Below, in pieces: positions 11,374-22,205 of a DNA stretch of 64,000 bases; the first letter of the stretch is position 1, and each line of letters starts with the position of its first letter. The DNA comes from Bryum argenteum (lineage: Eukaryota > Streptophyta > Bryopsida > Bryales > Bryaceae): NCBI GenBank assembly GCA_037043015.1, contig CM073321.1:13648001-13712000 (forward strand), read 5' to 3'. The position numbers and the translations under genes are program-made. The notes under the pieces are model-generated. The model searched no databases, had not been told where the DNA came from, and saw only the letters and a program-made list of their open reading frames with translations.

Positions 11374-11800
11374 ACTACCTCAAGGTCACATTACGTAAAC
11401 CAACATCTACAACTACCCGTTCTATATGTTATTCCTATAATCGTGTGTTTCACACGTTATTTATTTTGATTTCAGCGTTTTACTAAAATCAATAAATGTA
11501 TCCCTAATTACAAAAAATTATAAATTGCTATACAACTTCGACTGTTGATTTCACAGTTATAATATACTAGTCTACTCTGTAAAATTCTTAAATGTCTCTG
11601 AATGTTTGAAGAACATGGTTTAAGTCCACCGAATTTCAAAAATTTTAGCCTTATCTCCACGGCCTTAGGAACACAAAACCACGGTAATAAGTCAAGAATA
11701 TTCGAATATTCCTGAGAATATTCGAGAAAAAATAGTAAAATATTATTTTTGGAATTTTTTTTACTAAAAATACCAATTCACCGCTCAAATTCCAGAAACA
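11374..11800. other. AT-rich spacer after MULE copy I
   Basis: No gene is visible. The block around 11645-11690 (CCACGGCCTTAGGAACAC) resembles 16555-16580 (CCACGGCTTTAGAGGTACAC). The start of the next locus is thus paralogous to the locus that begins near 16.55 kb. Confidence 0.5.
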
Positions 11801-11802
11801 TG

Positions 11803-11850
11803 ATGGCTCAACGCTCACCGCTCACCGCTCTCCGCTCACACCGTAGCTAC
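11803..11850 (+). repeat. CCGCTCA motif cluster
   Basis: Four or five close copies of GCTCACC/CCGCTCA in 50 bp, upstream of the frame at 11891. Similar clusters lie at 16640-16705 (same orientation) and at 22210-22235 and 61690-61805 (opposite orientation). Confidence 0.6.
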
Positions 11851-11890
11851 GTCCCTTAAGAGCAGAAATTTAAAATCAATTTACTGTGCA

Positions 11891-13066
11891 ATGGATCTTG
11901 TATCGGGAGCGGATGAATTTCTCGTTAGTGCAACATCGTACGCAGGAGAGGAAGTGTTTGGATCTGCAAAACGAAGGCTCGATTCCGAACCAGGTGGCAA
12001 AAACGACTCTCACATGTTTGACAAGGTGAACTTTTCGCAGCCAAAGACCATAAGGACACAGCAGCAAGGATCTCCCTCTACTCCGATTCATCTGGAGGGT
12101 GACGAAGACGACAATGACGATGTGCAAGTTGTAATGGAGACAAGCCCGGTTCAGGCTCGCAAGGGTGTGCAGCACGTCACGAGGGTTCTAGAACTAGAAT
12201 GCTCACCGAAGATGTGACACATTTGCCGAATGCCTTAGTTGGGAACGAGGATTTGTATGGCCATGATGTCAGACTGGAACAGGAAGTGCAATCGCGGGCT
12301 TCCAAATGGTAAACCTGCTCCAGCCTTCCCTGGCGTGAAGCACATTCGCACCAAGAATAAAAATTATGCGTAGTTCTTTTATCTCTGTAGAGACAATGCT
12401 ATAGGGTGCGTAGCTGGAAAAAGGCGTAGATGGTTCCCTGATTCGCCAAAGGTGTGACAAATTTGGCCTGTGCAAAAGGGAACTAACCTCACGACGCGGG
12501 AGATTCTGACTTTAGAGGAGGCAGGATTCCAGTTGCAACAAAAACCACCTCGGCCGACCGAGAGGCAGTTTGGAAATGACTTGGCAATCGCTGCAAGTAT
12601 TGCGAGCATTCAGGCACCGGAAAAATTGGACAAGTTTCTCAATATAAGAAGCTCTCGCCCTTGTCGTCGCAACGCTACAAAGAAGGTGGCCGCTGAGCAG
12701 TTGAACAAGTGGGAATCAGCAATGTTACTCGACCTCCTCCTAACTCGCATTATGTTGGTGCCAAGCCCCGGACTCGGGGCTGTGATTGATATAATATCCA
12801 AGAAAGGTCCTAAGAAAGGTGCTCAAAAGTACAAGGTGACCATTGGTACATTTCTAGAGTGCACGTGTCCTAGCTTCAAAAGCATGTACATTCAGTTCAA
12901 ATTGCGTGGATCGTACGGAAACTGCAAGCACATTTATCACATCTATCGTGTGGTTTGTAGTCTCCACCGAGAGAGAGACGGGTTCTTACACGCCCCGACA
13001 TCGAGCTTCAACGAAATCAAGCGACTTCTTCTCAACGGAATTGTCCAGCGTATTCCAAGCGCCTAG
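11891..13066 (+). pseudogene. MULE-type SWIM zinc finger protein, C-terminal part (copy III)
   Basis: Two blocks of frame. The first (11891-12217) begins MDLVSGADEF and matches the copy I segment HLEGAEIFGSRKRKADV through EEVFGSAKRRLDSEP. The second (12470-13066) begins TNLTTREILTLEEAGFQLQQ, parallel to TNLTLDKIEALENAGFRLPQ of copy I. It ends in a SWIM finger (CTC near 12863 and CKH near 12924) and the closing block FLHAPTSSFNEIKRLLLNG. The DDE core is absent. About 250 bases between the two blocks are not open. It is a diverged paralogue of copy I, probably a decayed MULE. Confidence 0.72.
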
Positions 13067-13430
13067 ACTGTTTTCTAGGAATTACGACGTCTTTAGTCTG
13101 CTTTAGGCTTCTAGACATTGAAGTTCAAGCAATATTCTACATGAGAAGTAATATGTAGTCTTAGATCTATGATCAAGTTAGCTTGAATGCTTACCTTCAC
13201 CTACCGTTCTATTTCTCAACCGTGACAGAGGTGACAACACATATGAATGTTGATACATGCCTTTCTGTTCCATCACACATAGATGTCCATTTCGTTTCGA
13301 ACAACCTCCACACGTTGTAGTCCAAAGATCTCAATTGCATGAAGCTAGTGTTGCTGAGTTTAGACCCTTTACTAACTGTAGTGCGTTGAAGCTGCGTCTA
13401 TCGGTAAGTGCGACGGCGGACCTACTTCAT
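13067..13430. other. Non-coding stretch after the SWIM frame
   Basis: Mixed-composition sequence between the SWIM stop codon and the GC-rich block. I see no domain, repeat end or RNA gene. Confidence 0.4.
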
Positions 13431-14435
13431 GTCTGTCCAAGGTTGTCATATCGGGCGTGTTGAGGTAATCGGGCGGGCAAAACGGGCGTACAAGTTGTCT
13501 GGAATGGACGGGCGTGCCCGCCCACCTTGATTGTAGGAGGTGTGCAATTTTTCGTGGGTAACAAATTATGCAGTAAAAAGCGTGTGTGGCGTTCCACGCG
13601 GCCCGTATGCGGCGGCCAAGTGGCTTAGTTTTCACCTAAACCCTTGCCACGTCGTTGTTTTTTTACCTAAACTAAAAGTCAACAGCCGTTTGACCCTATC
13701 GGGCGAGCTACAACTCAATCGGACGGACAAGGCAGACGGACGGGCGGGCGGCGTGCCTGCCCGGTATGACAACCTTGTGTCTTCTGGCGCTCGTAAAGGG
13801 TCTGCCGACCCCCTCCTCTTGTGTGCCGGCGCCGGCAAACCCCCGTTGGTGTCAGCTGACCTCTGGTGGTGCCCGCATACTCCATCTGGTGTCGACGGAC
13901 TCCTGCCTCTTGGTACCCCTGCTGGGGCCGGGGAACCCTTGTTGGTGCTGGCGGACCTCTGGTGGTGCCGGCATACCCATCGTGGTACCGGCGGACCCTA
14001 CGTGGTGCCGGCAGGTCCCTCGTAGTACTAGGTGGTACCAGCCCTGGAGCCTTTGTGGTGCCGGCGGAAGCCTCGGAGCTGTTGGCAGACCTTTCGTAGT
14101 ATGGACCTGCGAGACTTGGTGGTCCCGTTGCCGGGCACGGCGTGCCAACCCGAGTGCCGGCGCTAGCGCGCTAAGTCAAGTCCCGATGCTGGGGCGCAGC
14201 GTTCCAACCTGAAGGCCGGCGCGAGCGTGCTGTCAAGAGTGCTGTCGCGGGCGCACTTAGCCGGGCTCGGGAGTTGCGTGCAGTCCCGAGTCTGGGCGCG
14301 GCATGCTAACACGAGTGGCGGCTCCGCATCCAAGTGGGTCTCGGCGCGTCCCGCTCTCATGTGTGCCGGTGCAAGCATGCTAACCCGCGTCCCATCGAGG
14401 CCAGCTCTAACGAGTGCTAGCGCTAGCGTGCTGAA
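13430..14435. repeat. GC-rich degenerate repeat block
   Basis: About 1 kb of sharply higher GC. It holds many degenerate copies of GGTGCCGGCG/GGACCTCTGGTGG (13790-14100) and then CCGGCGCGAGCGTGCTG-like units (14110-14420). Long open frames cross it in several phases because of composition, and none looks like protein. It separates the SWIM end at 13066 from a second SWIM-tail copy at 14440. Confidence 0.6.
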
Positions 14436-14437
14436 CC

Positions 14438-14514
14438 GAATACCGACTCTTAGCTTCAACGACATCAAGCGACTTCTCCTAGGTGAATTTGTCCACTGTG
14501 TTCCACACGCTTGA
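14438..14514 (+). pseudogene. Remnant of a MULE SWIM-protein C-terminus
   Basis: The block PTLSFNDIKRLLLGEFVHCV ends in a stop codon. It parallels the last residues of copy I (PTLSFNEVKMILERGILDQV) and copy III (PTSSFNEIKRLLLNGIVQRI). Only about 25 codons remain, directly behind the GC-rich block. Confidence 0.65.
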
Positions 14515-14876
14515 TGCTCTTGTAGAGATTTAGTATGACAATGTAGAGAGCTTTAAGTTGATATTGAGGTTTGACAACATTCCACATTAAAAGTAAAATG
14601 TTGCGCCTGTTTTGATATCCAGTCAGCTTATACCTGACATATATATATTCATATATCTATCCATACTATTTTATGTGGACTGACATGCGTCACACATCTA
14701 CATTTACATTCAAGTTGTACTCACTAAGGGATATTGTTATCTTCAAGACATTCCTCTACGGCATCTTTCCAAATGGTAGGTGATAGTAGAGGATCATAGT
14801 TCTTTGCTGTGTCACGGAACTCTTCCCATGTCTTGGTCAATTCAGTGTACGTGGTGTTATCACAACTGAAGCACTT
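14515..14876. other. Spacer between convergent SWIM and ADD frames
   Basis: AT-rich. It separates the forward SWIM tail from the reverse ADD gene, so it would hold both 3' ends. No clear polyadenylation signal stands out. Confidence 0.4.
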
Positions 14877-15364
14877 TCAAATCTCTGCAGAGCGTTGGAT
14901 CTTTAGTATGTACTCGTCACCTTTGTTGTTCGATACACAACCAGTACACCACACCTTCGGGCACGTTCCACAGCTGATCATATTGTAGTGATGGTCGAAG
15001 CACCAAATGCAGTACTCTTCCTTCCTAGCCTCATTCTGCCGAACACAAGTGGAACACAAATTAGACCAATTGTCAGCATTCATTGCTCTGAAAGGAAACT
15101 GTAACATCACAGAGCAGGACGTCTACAACACATTCCATTCTGTTACATTCCTACCTTTGTCCACTTCTTCTTTGCATAGTCTGCATCGCATTGACAACAC
15201 ATACCAACTGCGAGACGTGGGTGCTGATCAAAGGAAATTTGAAACCTGGTATTTCCACAGACGTAACAATCATAGGTTGGACCATTGAGAGTGATTAAAG
15301 CCATACTTAAGAATCCCAGCGTTCTTGCAGCAACGACATACGAAAATGAACAATCCGTTGCCAC
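14877..15364 (-). CDS. ADD-type (ATRX/DNMT3-like) zinc finger protein 1
   Basis: A reverse-strand gene with two readable exons. The first (15364 to about 15162) carries a GATA-like CxxC pair (CYVCG), the block DQHPRLAVGMCCQC, and ends WTK before GTAGGAATG. An intron of about 110 bases follows, ending TTCGGCAG. The second (about 15050-14877) reads NEARKEEYCIWC, then SCGTCPKVWCTGCVSNNKGD. The spacing CxxC...HP.L...CxxC...C.WC...C..CP..WC..C..N.G matches the ADD domain, which reads the unmodified H3 tail and H3K9me3 in ATRX and DNMT3. It has no long partner domain in view and converges on a MULE SWIM gene. It may be an accessory gene of that element or a captured host fragment. The upstream start is uncertain. 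Confidence 0.72.
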
Positions 15365-16115
15365 TCTATATACTTATGTAACATGATCTCTCAACGACTC
15401 CTTGGTCAGAAAATATCTATTTGTCAGAAGTAGATCATGATCTCCCACAAAGATTTCTTCAATTTTCAAGTGCGCTACGTCCACCGCGTTGTGCGCCGAC
15501 CCCATTATAACTAGATGCAGGTGCTTTGATTTCAAACAGTACGACAGTATTTTGTTTTTTAGCGAGTAGATCGGTTTCCGACAGTGAGCAGGTTATTGGG
15601 TTGCAATGCATGTGAAGGGCATACATGTCGTTCTCTAATGGCAACTTTCTCAAGTAAATATGAGCCACCTATTTCAAATAAGTTTCTGTTGGTTACAAGT
15701 TCGCATCCGACAAAAGTATAACACATTCATCACACAAGTGCAGCATCTATACTTCCATGTAGATCATTCTACTTGTCAACTTTTAGTCCTACCAAGTCAA
15801 CCACAGTGATAGATAAATAGCTTGTGCCTTCAATTGATACTCAACCAACTCACATTTGATCATGAAATGCCAACGAAGTAATTGCCCAAGATGTATACGT
15901 TTGTAATTTGTATTCAAAACTTCCAGCACATTCAAAGCCAACTCTCTTTTCAATTATGAGTCGTGGCCATACAAGTACTAAAACTATCAAACAACTATTC
16001 ATAGTTGGAATCAGTCTCAGAATCACTGATGTTGCGATCACGAGCTTTACTTGAAGTGAATTCTACAAATCCTCCCAAATCGTCTGTAATGGCATTATTT
16101 CATACGTATTGCAGC
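15365..16115. other. Spacer between the two ADD genes
   Basis: About 750 bases with no convincing frame. Short frames in several phases look like chance. It could contain the 5' exons of ADD gene 1 and the 3' end of ADD gene 2. Confidence 0.4.
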
Positions 16116-16466
16116 TCAAGCACCCCCAATTCTTGCCATCATCTTCTTCACGTAGTCGTCTCCCTTGTTCCGTGCGATACACGCTGCACACCACACCTTG
16201 TTACAATGATCACAGGGGATCACAAACTCAACTCCCCCACACCAATTGCATTGCTCATCATCGTACTGGGCGTTCTTCGTGAATACAACGTCGTCCAACA
16301 CAAGTTTGCACGAAATGCAAATTCCAACACGGAGACGAGGATGCTCCATCAAACAACCACAGATGTTTCTCTCTCCACAAGCAGTGCAGGAATACAGCCC
16401 ATCTCCTCTCCAATACAAAAACTTGTTTTTCTTTATTGTAATCTGAGAACATGTTCTTTTTTTCAC
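16116..16466 (-). CDS. ADD-type (ATRX/DNMT3-like) zinc finger protein 2
   Basis: A single reverse frame of 116 codons with a complete ADD domain. It has a CTACG GATA-like pair, EHPRLRVGICISC, the linker YDDEQCNWC, then PCDHCNKVWCAACIARNKGD. The stretch from HP to RNKG follows human ATRX almost position by position (HP.L...IC..C...DEQC.WC.....C..C....C..C..RN.G). The protein is short, ends soon after the PHD-like finger, and has no helicase or methyltransferase part. It is a paralogue of ADD gene 1 about 0.8 kb away in the same orientation, so local duplication or repeated use within a transposon family is likely. No break is visible. Predicted role: a histone H3 tail reader in the nucleus (inference). 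Confidence 0.8.
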   Translation of the reverse strand: MKKRTCSQITIKKNKFLYWRGDGLYSCTACGERNICGCLMEHPRLRVGICISCKLVLDDVVFTKNAQYDDEQCNWCGGVEFVIPCDHCNKVWCAACIARNKGDDYVKKMMARIGGA

Positions 16467-16639
16467 ATAATTAGCTTAACCATTTGAGAGGCAAACAGCC
16501 GAAAATTCCAATTCATCACGGTTGTAGGGTCTTAATTATTCTTTATCGGCAGCTTTTCCACGGCTTTAGAGGTACACAAGTATTGCATTTGTTCAAATAA
16601 AATCAACTAATATTCACTTTTGGACGAGAATATACCCTC

Positions 16640-16705
16640 GAAATCTGCTCACTGCTCAAGAAAATCTGCTCACAGTTCACGGCTCACTACTCACCGCTCA
16701 CATCG
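16640..16705 (+). repeat. CCGCTCA-type motif cluster, second copy
   Basis: Repeated GCTCAC words (CTGCTCACTGCTCA, GGCTCACTACTCACCGCTCA) upstream of the frame at 16757. Position and orientation match the cluster at 11803-11850, including the following CATCGTAGC / CACCGTAGC. Confidence 0.55.
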
Positions 16706-16756
16706 TAGCACATTGTCTTTTTGAAGGCAATTTATTTTCCTAGGTCTGGCTAGGAG

Positions 16757-16990
16757 TTGTATGGAAGTCTTGAACCTTTGCCATTGCTAGAGCTTACTAA
16801 TCCTGCTTGGCCCGTTCCTGACATGCATACTTCGGAAGCCTTTTGTTTGAAACTAGCAATGGACATTGCGGCCGCAATGAAATGCGAAATTGGCAGCAAG
16901 GTTGCACGTGTGCAATGGTTTATGCCAATTCACGTGATGGCCAACCTGTTTGGTGTAGCAGATGATATCCAAACATTCGTGCTATGTACA
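16757..16990 (+). pseudogene. Unknown frame (left part) interrupted by a CACTA element
   Basis: About 78 codons, including AFCLKLAMDIAAAMKCEI and WFMPIHVMANLFGVADD, open up to the CACTA insertion at 16991. After the CACTA element (duplication ACA) and a copia solo LTR, coding-like sequence continues at 19642-19702 and 20120-20457. The protein family is not recognised. Its position behind a CCGCTCA cluster parallels the SWIM frame at 11891, so it may be the first part of a related transposon gene. Confidence 0.4.
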
Positions 16991-19638
16991 CACTATAAGA
17001 AAACCATCGAATTTTGGATGTCTTAAATAAGACATCTAAAGTCGATTAGACGTCTTAAAAACGACTTTTAGACTAAAAGTTGGGTTAGTGTCTAAGGAGA
17101 CATCAAAAAGACATTTGAAATACAGGAAGATGTCTTGGAAAATATGACGTATCAAGGTAAACTTGGGAGGGTAAGAAGTGCGTCACGTAGAGGACACATT
17201 AGCGCCATGTGGACGGGCAGTGCCACATGGAGATGAATTTCATCCTGATGTGGAGTTTTCCGTGGTCAATCAAAACCTGACGTGCCAGCGCCAAAATCCA
17301 ACGTGGACCAGTGGAAAATCTGACGTGGCACCTGGGAAAATCTGACGTAGCACGCGGGAAAATCCAACGTCGCATGCCACGTCAGCATAGTTTTGGCTGC
17401 TTTGATATTGAAATATTGGTCATAAAAGACATTGGAAGACATTTGAGGATGTTTTACAAGACATATAAGGATATCTAATGAGACATTTTGCAATGTTTTA
17501 TGAGACATCTTACAATGTCTACGGTGATGTGTTTAGTGGTTGAAGTGCATCGTCGAGGTTATCCATTTAGACATTGTAGTGATTACTTTTCATATTACAC
17601 GATGTCTTACATGATGCTTTGCAAGATGTGTATAGGATGTATTTTGTGGTCTTACAAAATGTTTTATAAGATGTCTTATATGATGTATTGAAGATGTTTG
17701 CAAGGATGTTTTAGAGGTGTTTTTTGTGATGTTTCAAAAAATGTTTCATAGGATGTCTTCAAAGACAATGTCCCTCTACGATGTCCCTCCACTACCATCA
17801 CTTGCTGTCGATACCTCTACGGTCCTGTGCATGTCATGTCGCTGCACATGTTCAATAAGCCAATATCGGCTGCATTTAAACGGGGGTTTGTAAAGGCAAA
17901 GAATCGTGATTTAGTTCCATTTAATTGCACTACCTAGGTTGAGATGGTATTCAACCGGACCTCAAGATATCGACACAATTAGACATTCTTGCGGACATCT
18001 GCTTACACATTCATGCAGGCATCCTTGAAGACATCATTGAAGACATCATTGCAGACAACATTATAGACATCCATGCAGACATTTGTTCGCGGCCTCAGAT
18101 CGTGTTTTGCTACTTCTCTGCAATTGTGAAAAACAACAACTCACTTACTCTGGCATATTTCTTCTATATTCGTGTGTTCTCTAAGCTTTCCTTACAACCG
18201 TACGTCATTTTAGACATCATTTTAGACATCTTCATAGACATGCTCTACGACATCTTTGCAGACATCATCATAGACATCTGATGACATCTTCAGGGTTTCA
18301 ACCACAATACATCTAAATAGAAGGTTTTTTTGTTGTCCTCTCTAACAAATCAAGCTTTAAAGTTCTTTCGACAACAAAGCATGTATTGTATGTCATAGAG
18401 TTTCTTCCTTAACAACTTTTAGGATTTCTTCCACAACAAATCAAATACTAGAACTCCTAAGGTTTCTACACTTCAAACACTAGCTCCTTGAAAAACTGAG
18501 GTAAAAATGAGCTTTGTGCAACCTCAACTTTCACTTAAACGGTCTATAACCTAACAATGGCGGCGGCAGCAAACCCTAGCCACATGAAGAAGCAAACCCT
18601 AACCTCTACACTCTAAACACTAACTCCTTCAAAAGTGAAGGGAAAAATGAGTTTCGTGCGGTTTCTGCTTCTACTTTAAGGTCTCATGACCTAATTATGG
18701 CGGTAGCAGCAAACCCTAGCCGCCTCTGTTCATCTATTAAAGTCGATGAAAATCATCCCAGTAATACAGTAATACAATGTTTTCTAAGATGTTTCATAAG
18801 ACATCTATTTAAATGTCTACAAAGACACTGCCATAGACATTGTATGACATGTAGACTTGTCCGACGTGGACTTTTGTTTACCATGTAGATAAACAGCTGT
18901 AAATTATGAAAGTAATGAAATATCCACGTATAATTTTGTTCATAAATATGCCAAAATTGCCGTATATATTAAAATAACTATATTTGCTAACTAAGTAACT
19001 TTACCAATTAATTAAATTTTAATAATAATATTCTAATATATTAATATTTTATAATAAATATTTTATAATTTTTTGGTTTTATTAATCTATTTTATTAGTA
19101 TTTATTATTAAAATATTCTCAAATATACATATTATATATATTTTAAATTAAATTATAATATTTGAATATTATTATAAAAATTGGACCAACGAAAAAATCA
19201 GGGATTACAAGATTAATATTATAAAATTTTTCAATATTTTTAGTTGTACAAAATAAATTTATGATGCACAAGTAACGAAAGAGTATTTAAAAGGATGAAG
19301 TTCCTCTTTTTTCCTCATGCAAACCGCTGTCCATTATCATACAACCGGACTACTTTCTACCCCCCTACCGGTAACTTTCAGGGTATTCAATTGGTAAAAC
19401 CGGAATTTCTTGCCAACTTGGCAGTTTCATGTCTAACGTGATGTCTCTATAGACATCTTATAAAACATGCACGTGTCTTTGAATGTCTTCAAGCCATACA
19501 ACACTCTTAGTTGAAGACATCTTCAAAACGACAAGATATCTTCTCATCTTACAAGACATTTTGCAAGATAGCAAGACATCTTAAAAGTAATAATCCCAAA
19601 TCTTAAGACATCTAAAATTCGTTGGTTTTCTTATAGTG
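16991..19638. mobile_element. Non-autonomous CACTA (En/Spm) transposon, complete
   Basis: 2648 bp with terminal inverted repeats CACTATAAGAAAACCA...TGGTTTTCTTATAGTG and a perfect 3-bp duplication ACA on both sides. The inverted match continues for about 35 bp with few changes. Both flanks are dense in AGATGTCT/AGACATCT words, more than twenty within the first and last 700 bases; CACTA elements carry such subterminal motifs as transposase binding sites. The middle holds two direct copies of a block of about 115 bp (18467-18576 and 18602-18722) and an AT-rich core (18900-19270). No transposase frame is present, so movement would need an autonomous partner. Confidence 0.93.
17165..17395. repeat. 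Short direct repeats with GACGT and GGGAAAATC words inside the CACTA element
   Basis: Four or five imperfect units of about 30 bp (TCTGACGTGGCACCTGGGAAAA and relatives, here described by their GACGT and GGGAAAATC words). They sit behind the left subterminal region and may be regulatory or structural. Confidence 0.5.
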
Positions 19639-19707
19639 ACATCTTCAATGGGTCCTTCGTAACGTTGCTTGCGAGTTTAATGGATGCTGGCTGAGATGAG
19701 AAGTGGA

Positions 19708-20114
19708 TGTTGAAGATTAGATTGCTCGTAGTTACTAAGGGTAACTAGAGTTGATTAGAGTATGTGGAGAGGGTTGGATGAATAGAGTCTTATCGTATAT
19801 GGAGAGTGTTGGATGAATAGAGTCTTATCGTATGTGGAGAGGGCTTATCCACAAGAGCCTTATGCTGTGCGAAGAAGGATGGACCACTAGAGCCTTATCG
19901 TATCTAAAGAGAGAAGGTCCTCTAGTGGTCTATCCTTTTGTAGAGTGATCTTGATCACTCAAACCTTATCTTTGTTGTAGCACCTAGTGCCTTCACTTGG
20001 ATATATAAGTAAGTGCTTGGAATGAGTGAGTATCTCATTCAAGTATTTTTTGCTCTACTACTTGTAAGCTTTGAGTGTGTTGTATTCTCTCTCTCCCTCT
20101 ATTGAATCTTAATA
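19708..20114 (+). mobile_element. Solo LTR of a copia family
   Basis: 407 bp, from TGTTGAAGATTAG to TTGAATCTTAATA, flanked by GTGGA (left) and GTGGG (right), a 5-bp duplication with one change. The same LTR is present with its internal region at 55435-55836. A TATA-like ATATATAAG lies near 20000. The family uses TG...TA rather than TG...CA ends in both copies. It lies inside the unknown frame that starts at 16757. Confidence 0.85.
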
Positions 20115-20119
20115 GTGGG

Positions 20120-20457
20120 AAGTTGGTCGTAACATGATGGAGATTGTAGTCAGCCGTGGGAGCATTAGATTTTGTTTCCATGTTGCCCGCCAGACGTTGT
20201 ATATGACTTTTTGTTATGTCAGGTACAGACGTGAGGCAATATAGAATTGGGTGGCCATGGATGAAGTGGTGATATCGGACATGATGTGGTGCACTGTGAT
20301 TTTGGGAGACCAGGAGCTACGAGTGTTTGAGATTGGTAAATCATGGCCAGTAGCGCACGTACGGGAGGAGATTGCCATTGTGCTGTCGCGAGAAAACATC
20401 TTAGAAGCTTACAACTTGGTTGTAGAGCATGCAGGGCAATGCGACAGAAAGGTGTGA
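20120..20457 (+). pseudogene. Unknown frame (right part) after CACTA and solo LTR insertions
   Basis: Coding-like sequence that reads RNMMEIVVSRGSIRFCFHVA, then has a stop codon near 20243 and reopens at 20251 as MAMDEVVISDMMW, DQELRVFEIGKSWPVA and EEIAIVLSRENILEAYNLVV. The last part has the look of a small beta-grasp or PB1-like fold, but that is a guess. It ends at 20457. Confidence 0.4.
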
Positions 20458-20819
20458 GGCCGAAATTCATGGGCTTGCAAGAAAAATGCGTTCTTAGGTG
20501 CAATGGACTACCTTAAACAGCAACACTTACAATAAAGCCATTCAGATTCAAAATTCGAGACAAAAGCATGTATGACGAAGGCATTGTGCAAAAGTTGCAT
20601 GTGATGATTAGTGTGCACATGTGTAATATGCACGCATGTAATATGAAGTCCTTGTATGTTAACCATGGTCCAAACTCTAAACTTGTAATTATAAGATCAT
20701 GTTTATAAAATCCCAAATCGTTAAATTGCACGCTTTGCAATAATCCATAGATTTGTCATGACTTCAATCAGTTGATGCACACACCTAGAGCTACTACTCT
20801 AGTACTTTGTCTCTTGTAA

Positions 20820-21016
20820 TGGATTCGGAATATCAACAGGTAGTCAAGGCACAATTGCGTTGTGCTACATTAGCTGAAGCAGACTCTGAGGCACCAACTT
20901 CTACTGCATGGCGCTTTGATACCTGCCATGCCATTGTAGGTGGCTCTACAAAGAACTGCAACACCTCCTCCGTTTTCTTTGCTGAGGCGTCTGACATTCC
21001 ATGTGGAGGCTCCTAG
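20820..21016 (+). CDS. Short unknown frame
   Basis: About 65 codons from an ATG at 20820 (MDSEYQQVVKAQLRC). It ends tail to tail with the reverse RING-like frame. Coding status is doubtful; it is listed because it parallels the convergent arrangement of the SWIM and ADD genes. Confidence 0.2.
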
Positions 21017-21297
21017 CTCAAAGCCAAGCAGCTAGCCCTGCTTGCTTGAATGCTTGCCATCATTGTCTCGTTGTTGATAGCAAATCCCCATTGCACCATC
21101 CTCGTCCTAGTTGGAGCCTGCTTACATGGGGGACAAGCAAGATTTGCGAGCAGTGCACTCTTGAACATGCAGTGTGGGTGGAACAAGCCTTTGCAACTGA
21201 AGGGGACAAATGCGTGGTCGGGAAAATACTTCTTGCAAGAAGCGCATGGGTCATACATCTTTATATTTCCCATATCTGTTACGACCGCAGGTAGCAT
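21013..21297 (-). CDS. RING-like zinc finger protein fragment
   Basis: 94 codons on the reverse strand. The core reads DPCASC, then FVPFSCKGLFHPHC and LACPPCKQ. The spacing CxxC-x13-C-x4-H-xx-C-x11-CxxC is close to a RING-H2 finger but lacks one ligand in the middle group, so it may be degenerate or a variant. RING proteins usually act as ubiquitin ligases. It lies about 0.9 kb from the TGAGCGG cluster that seems to close this locus and runs toward the forward frames, like the ADD genes relative to the SWIM gene. Confidence 0.45.
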   Translation of the reverse strand: MLPAVVTDMGNIKMYDPCASCKKYFPDHAFVPFSCKGLFHPHCMFKSALLANLACPPCKQAPTRTRMVQWGFAINNETMMASIQASRASCLALS

Positions 21298-22205
21298 AGA
21301 AAAGAAAGGCTGGGGACGGATATTGCTATTCTCAACCTTGATTGAAAGTGCTGTGACTTTGACATATTAGTGGGGAGTCCACTATTCTATTGTTGCCTCT
21401 ACTGAAGTTGACATGAGAAGTTGTACCACGGCAATCATATGGAATTTTGGATAGTGCTATTCCTCAGCCGACTTTGATCTCTCAAATAGACATGAGCAGC
21501 TAGCCTCAGGACGTGCCTAACATGCACTTTTTAGTCCAATGCAAAGACAATGATTCAACATAGTGGTTGAATTGCGTCTTGTTCTGTGTTATCATCGTGA
21601 GGTTTGCTTAATTATATTGCTCATATATTGTATAATTAAGATTAGTGCACAACAACAATATTGGTTTCTAGGTAAGCAAAGGAAGGAGTAGCTAAATTGA
21701 ATACACCATAAGTCCATAACTTCCTTAACCATTTGAGATTGAGAATCAAAATGAAAGATGTGCTCTAAAATGTTTGATGTATAACGAGTACAGAGATTAT
21801 ATGTACGCAAAGATGAGTTGTAAATGTCAATGTGTAGATCACATTTGTACCATCAAAGGTGAAAATTTGTGTGACTCATATTGGAAAGTTTTATATGGTT
21901 AGCTTTACTATCAAAGGTGAAAATTTGTGTGAGTAGTATTAGGAAGTTCGCAAGTTGTATATTGCATAACATGCTAATGGAGCCATTGTTCAAATGCAGA
22001 GTGTGGCAATTGCTGTTGAATGTGGCGCAACAAAGGTGCAGGTCAATTCAACTGTGGGACTCATTATTAATAATTTTTCCATAGTTTGCACTCGATTTGT
22101 TTAAATTTGCTCTTCAGTTTTGATGATTTTGATTTTGTTCGATTCTTGGAACTGTTTAGGTCGGTATTCATCCGACAGCAGCTGAGGAGCTGGTTAGCAT
22201 GCGGA
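21298..22205. other. AT-rich stretch without a recognisable gene
   Basis: No supported frame. A diverged tandem duplication of about 58 bp around CAAAGGTGAAAATTTGTGTG lies at 21856-21945. The rest shows nothing I can name. Confidence 0.4.

Noticed and set aside
13540-14508. Frames of up to 161 codons in the GC-rich block
   Set aside because: They come from repetitive composition, open in several phases at once, with no recognisable domain.
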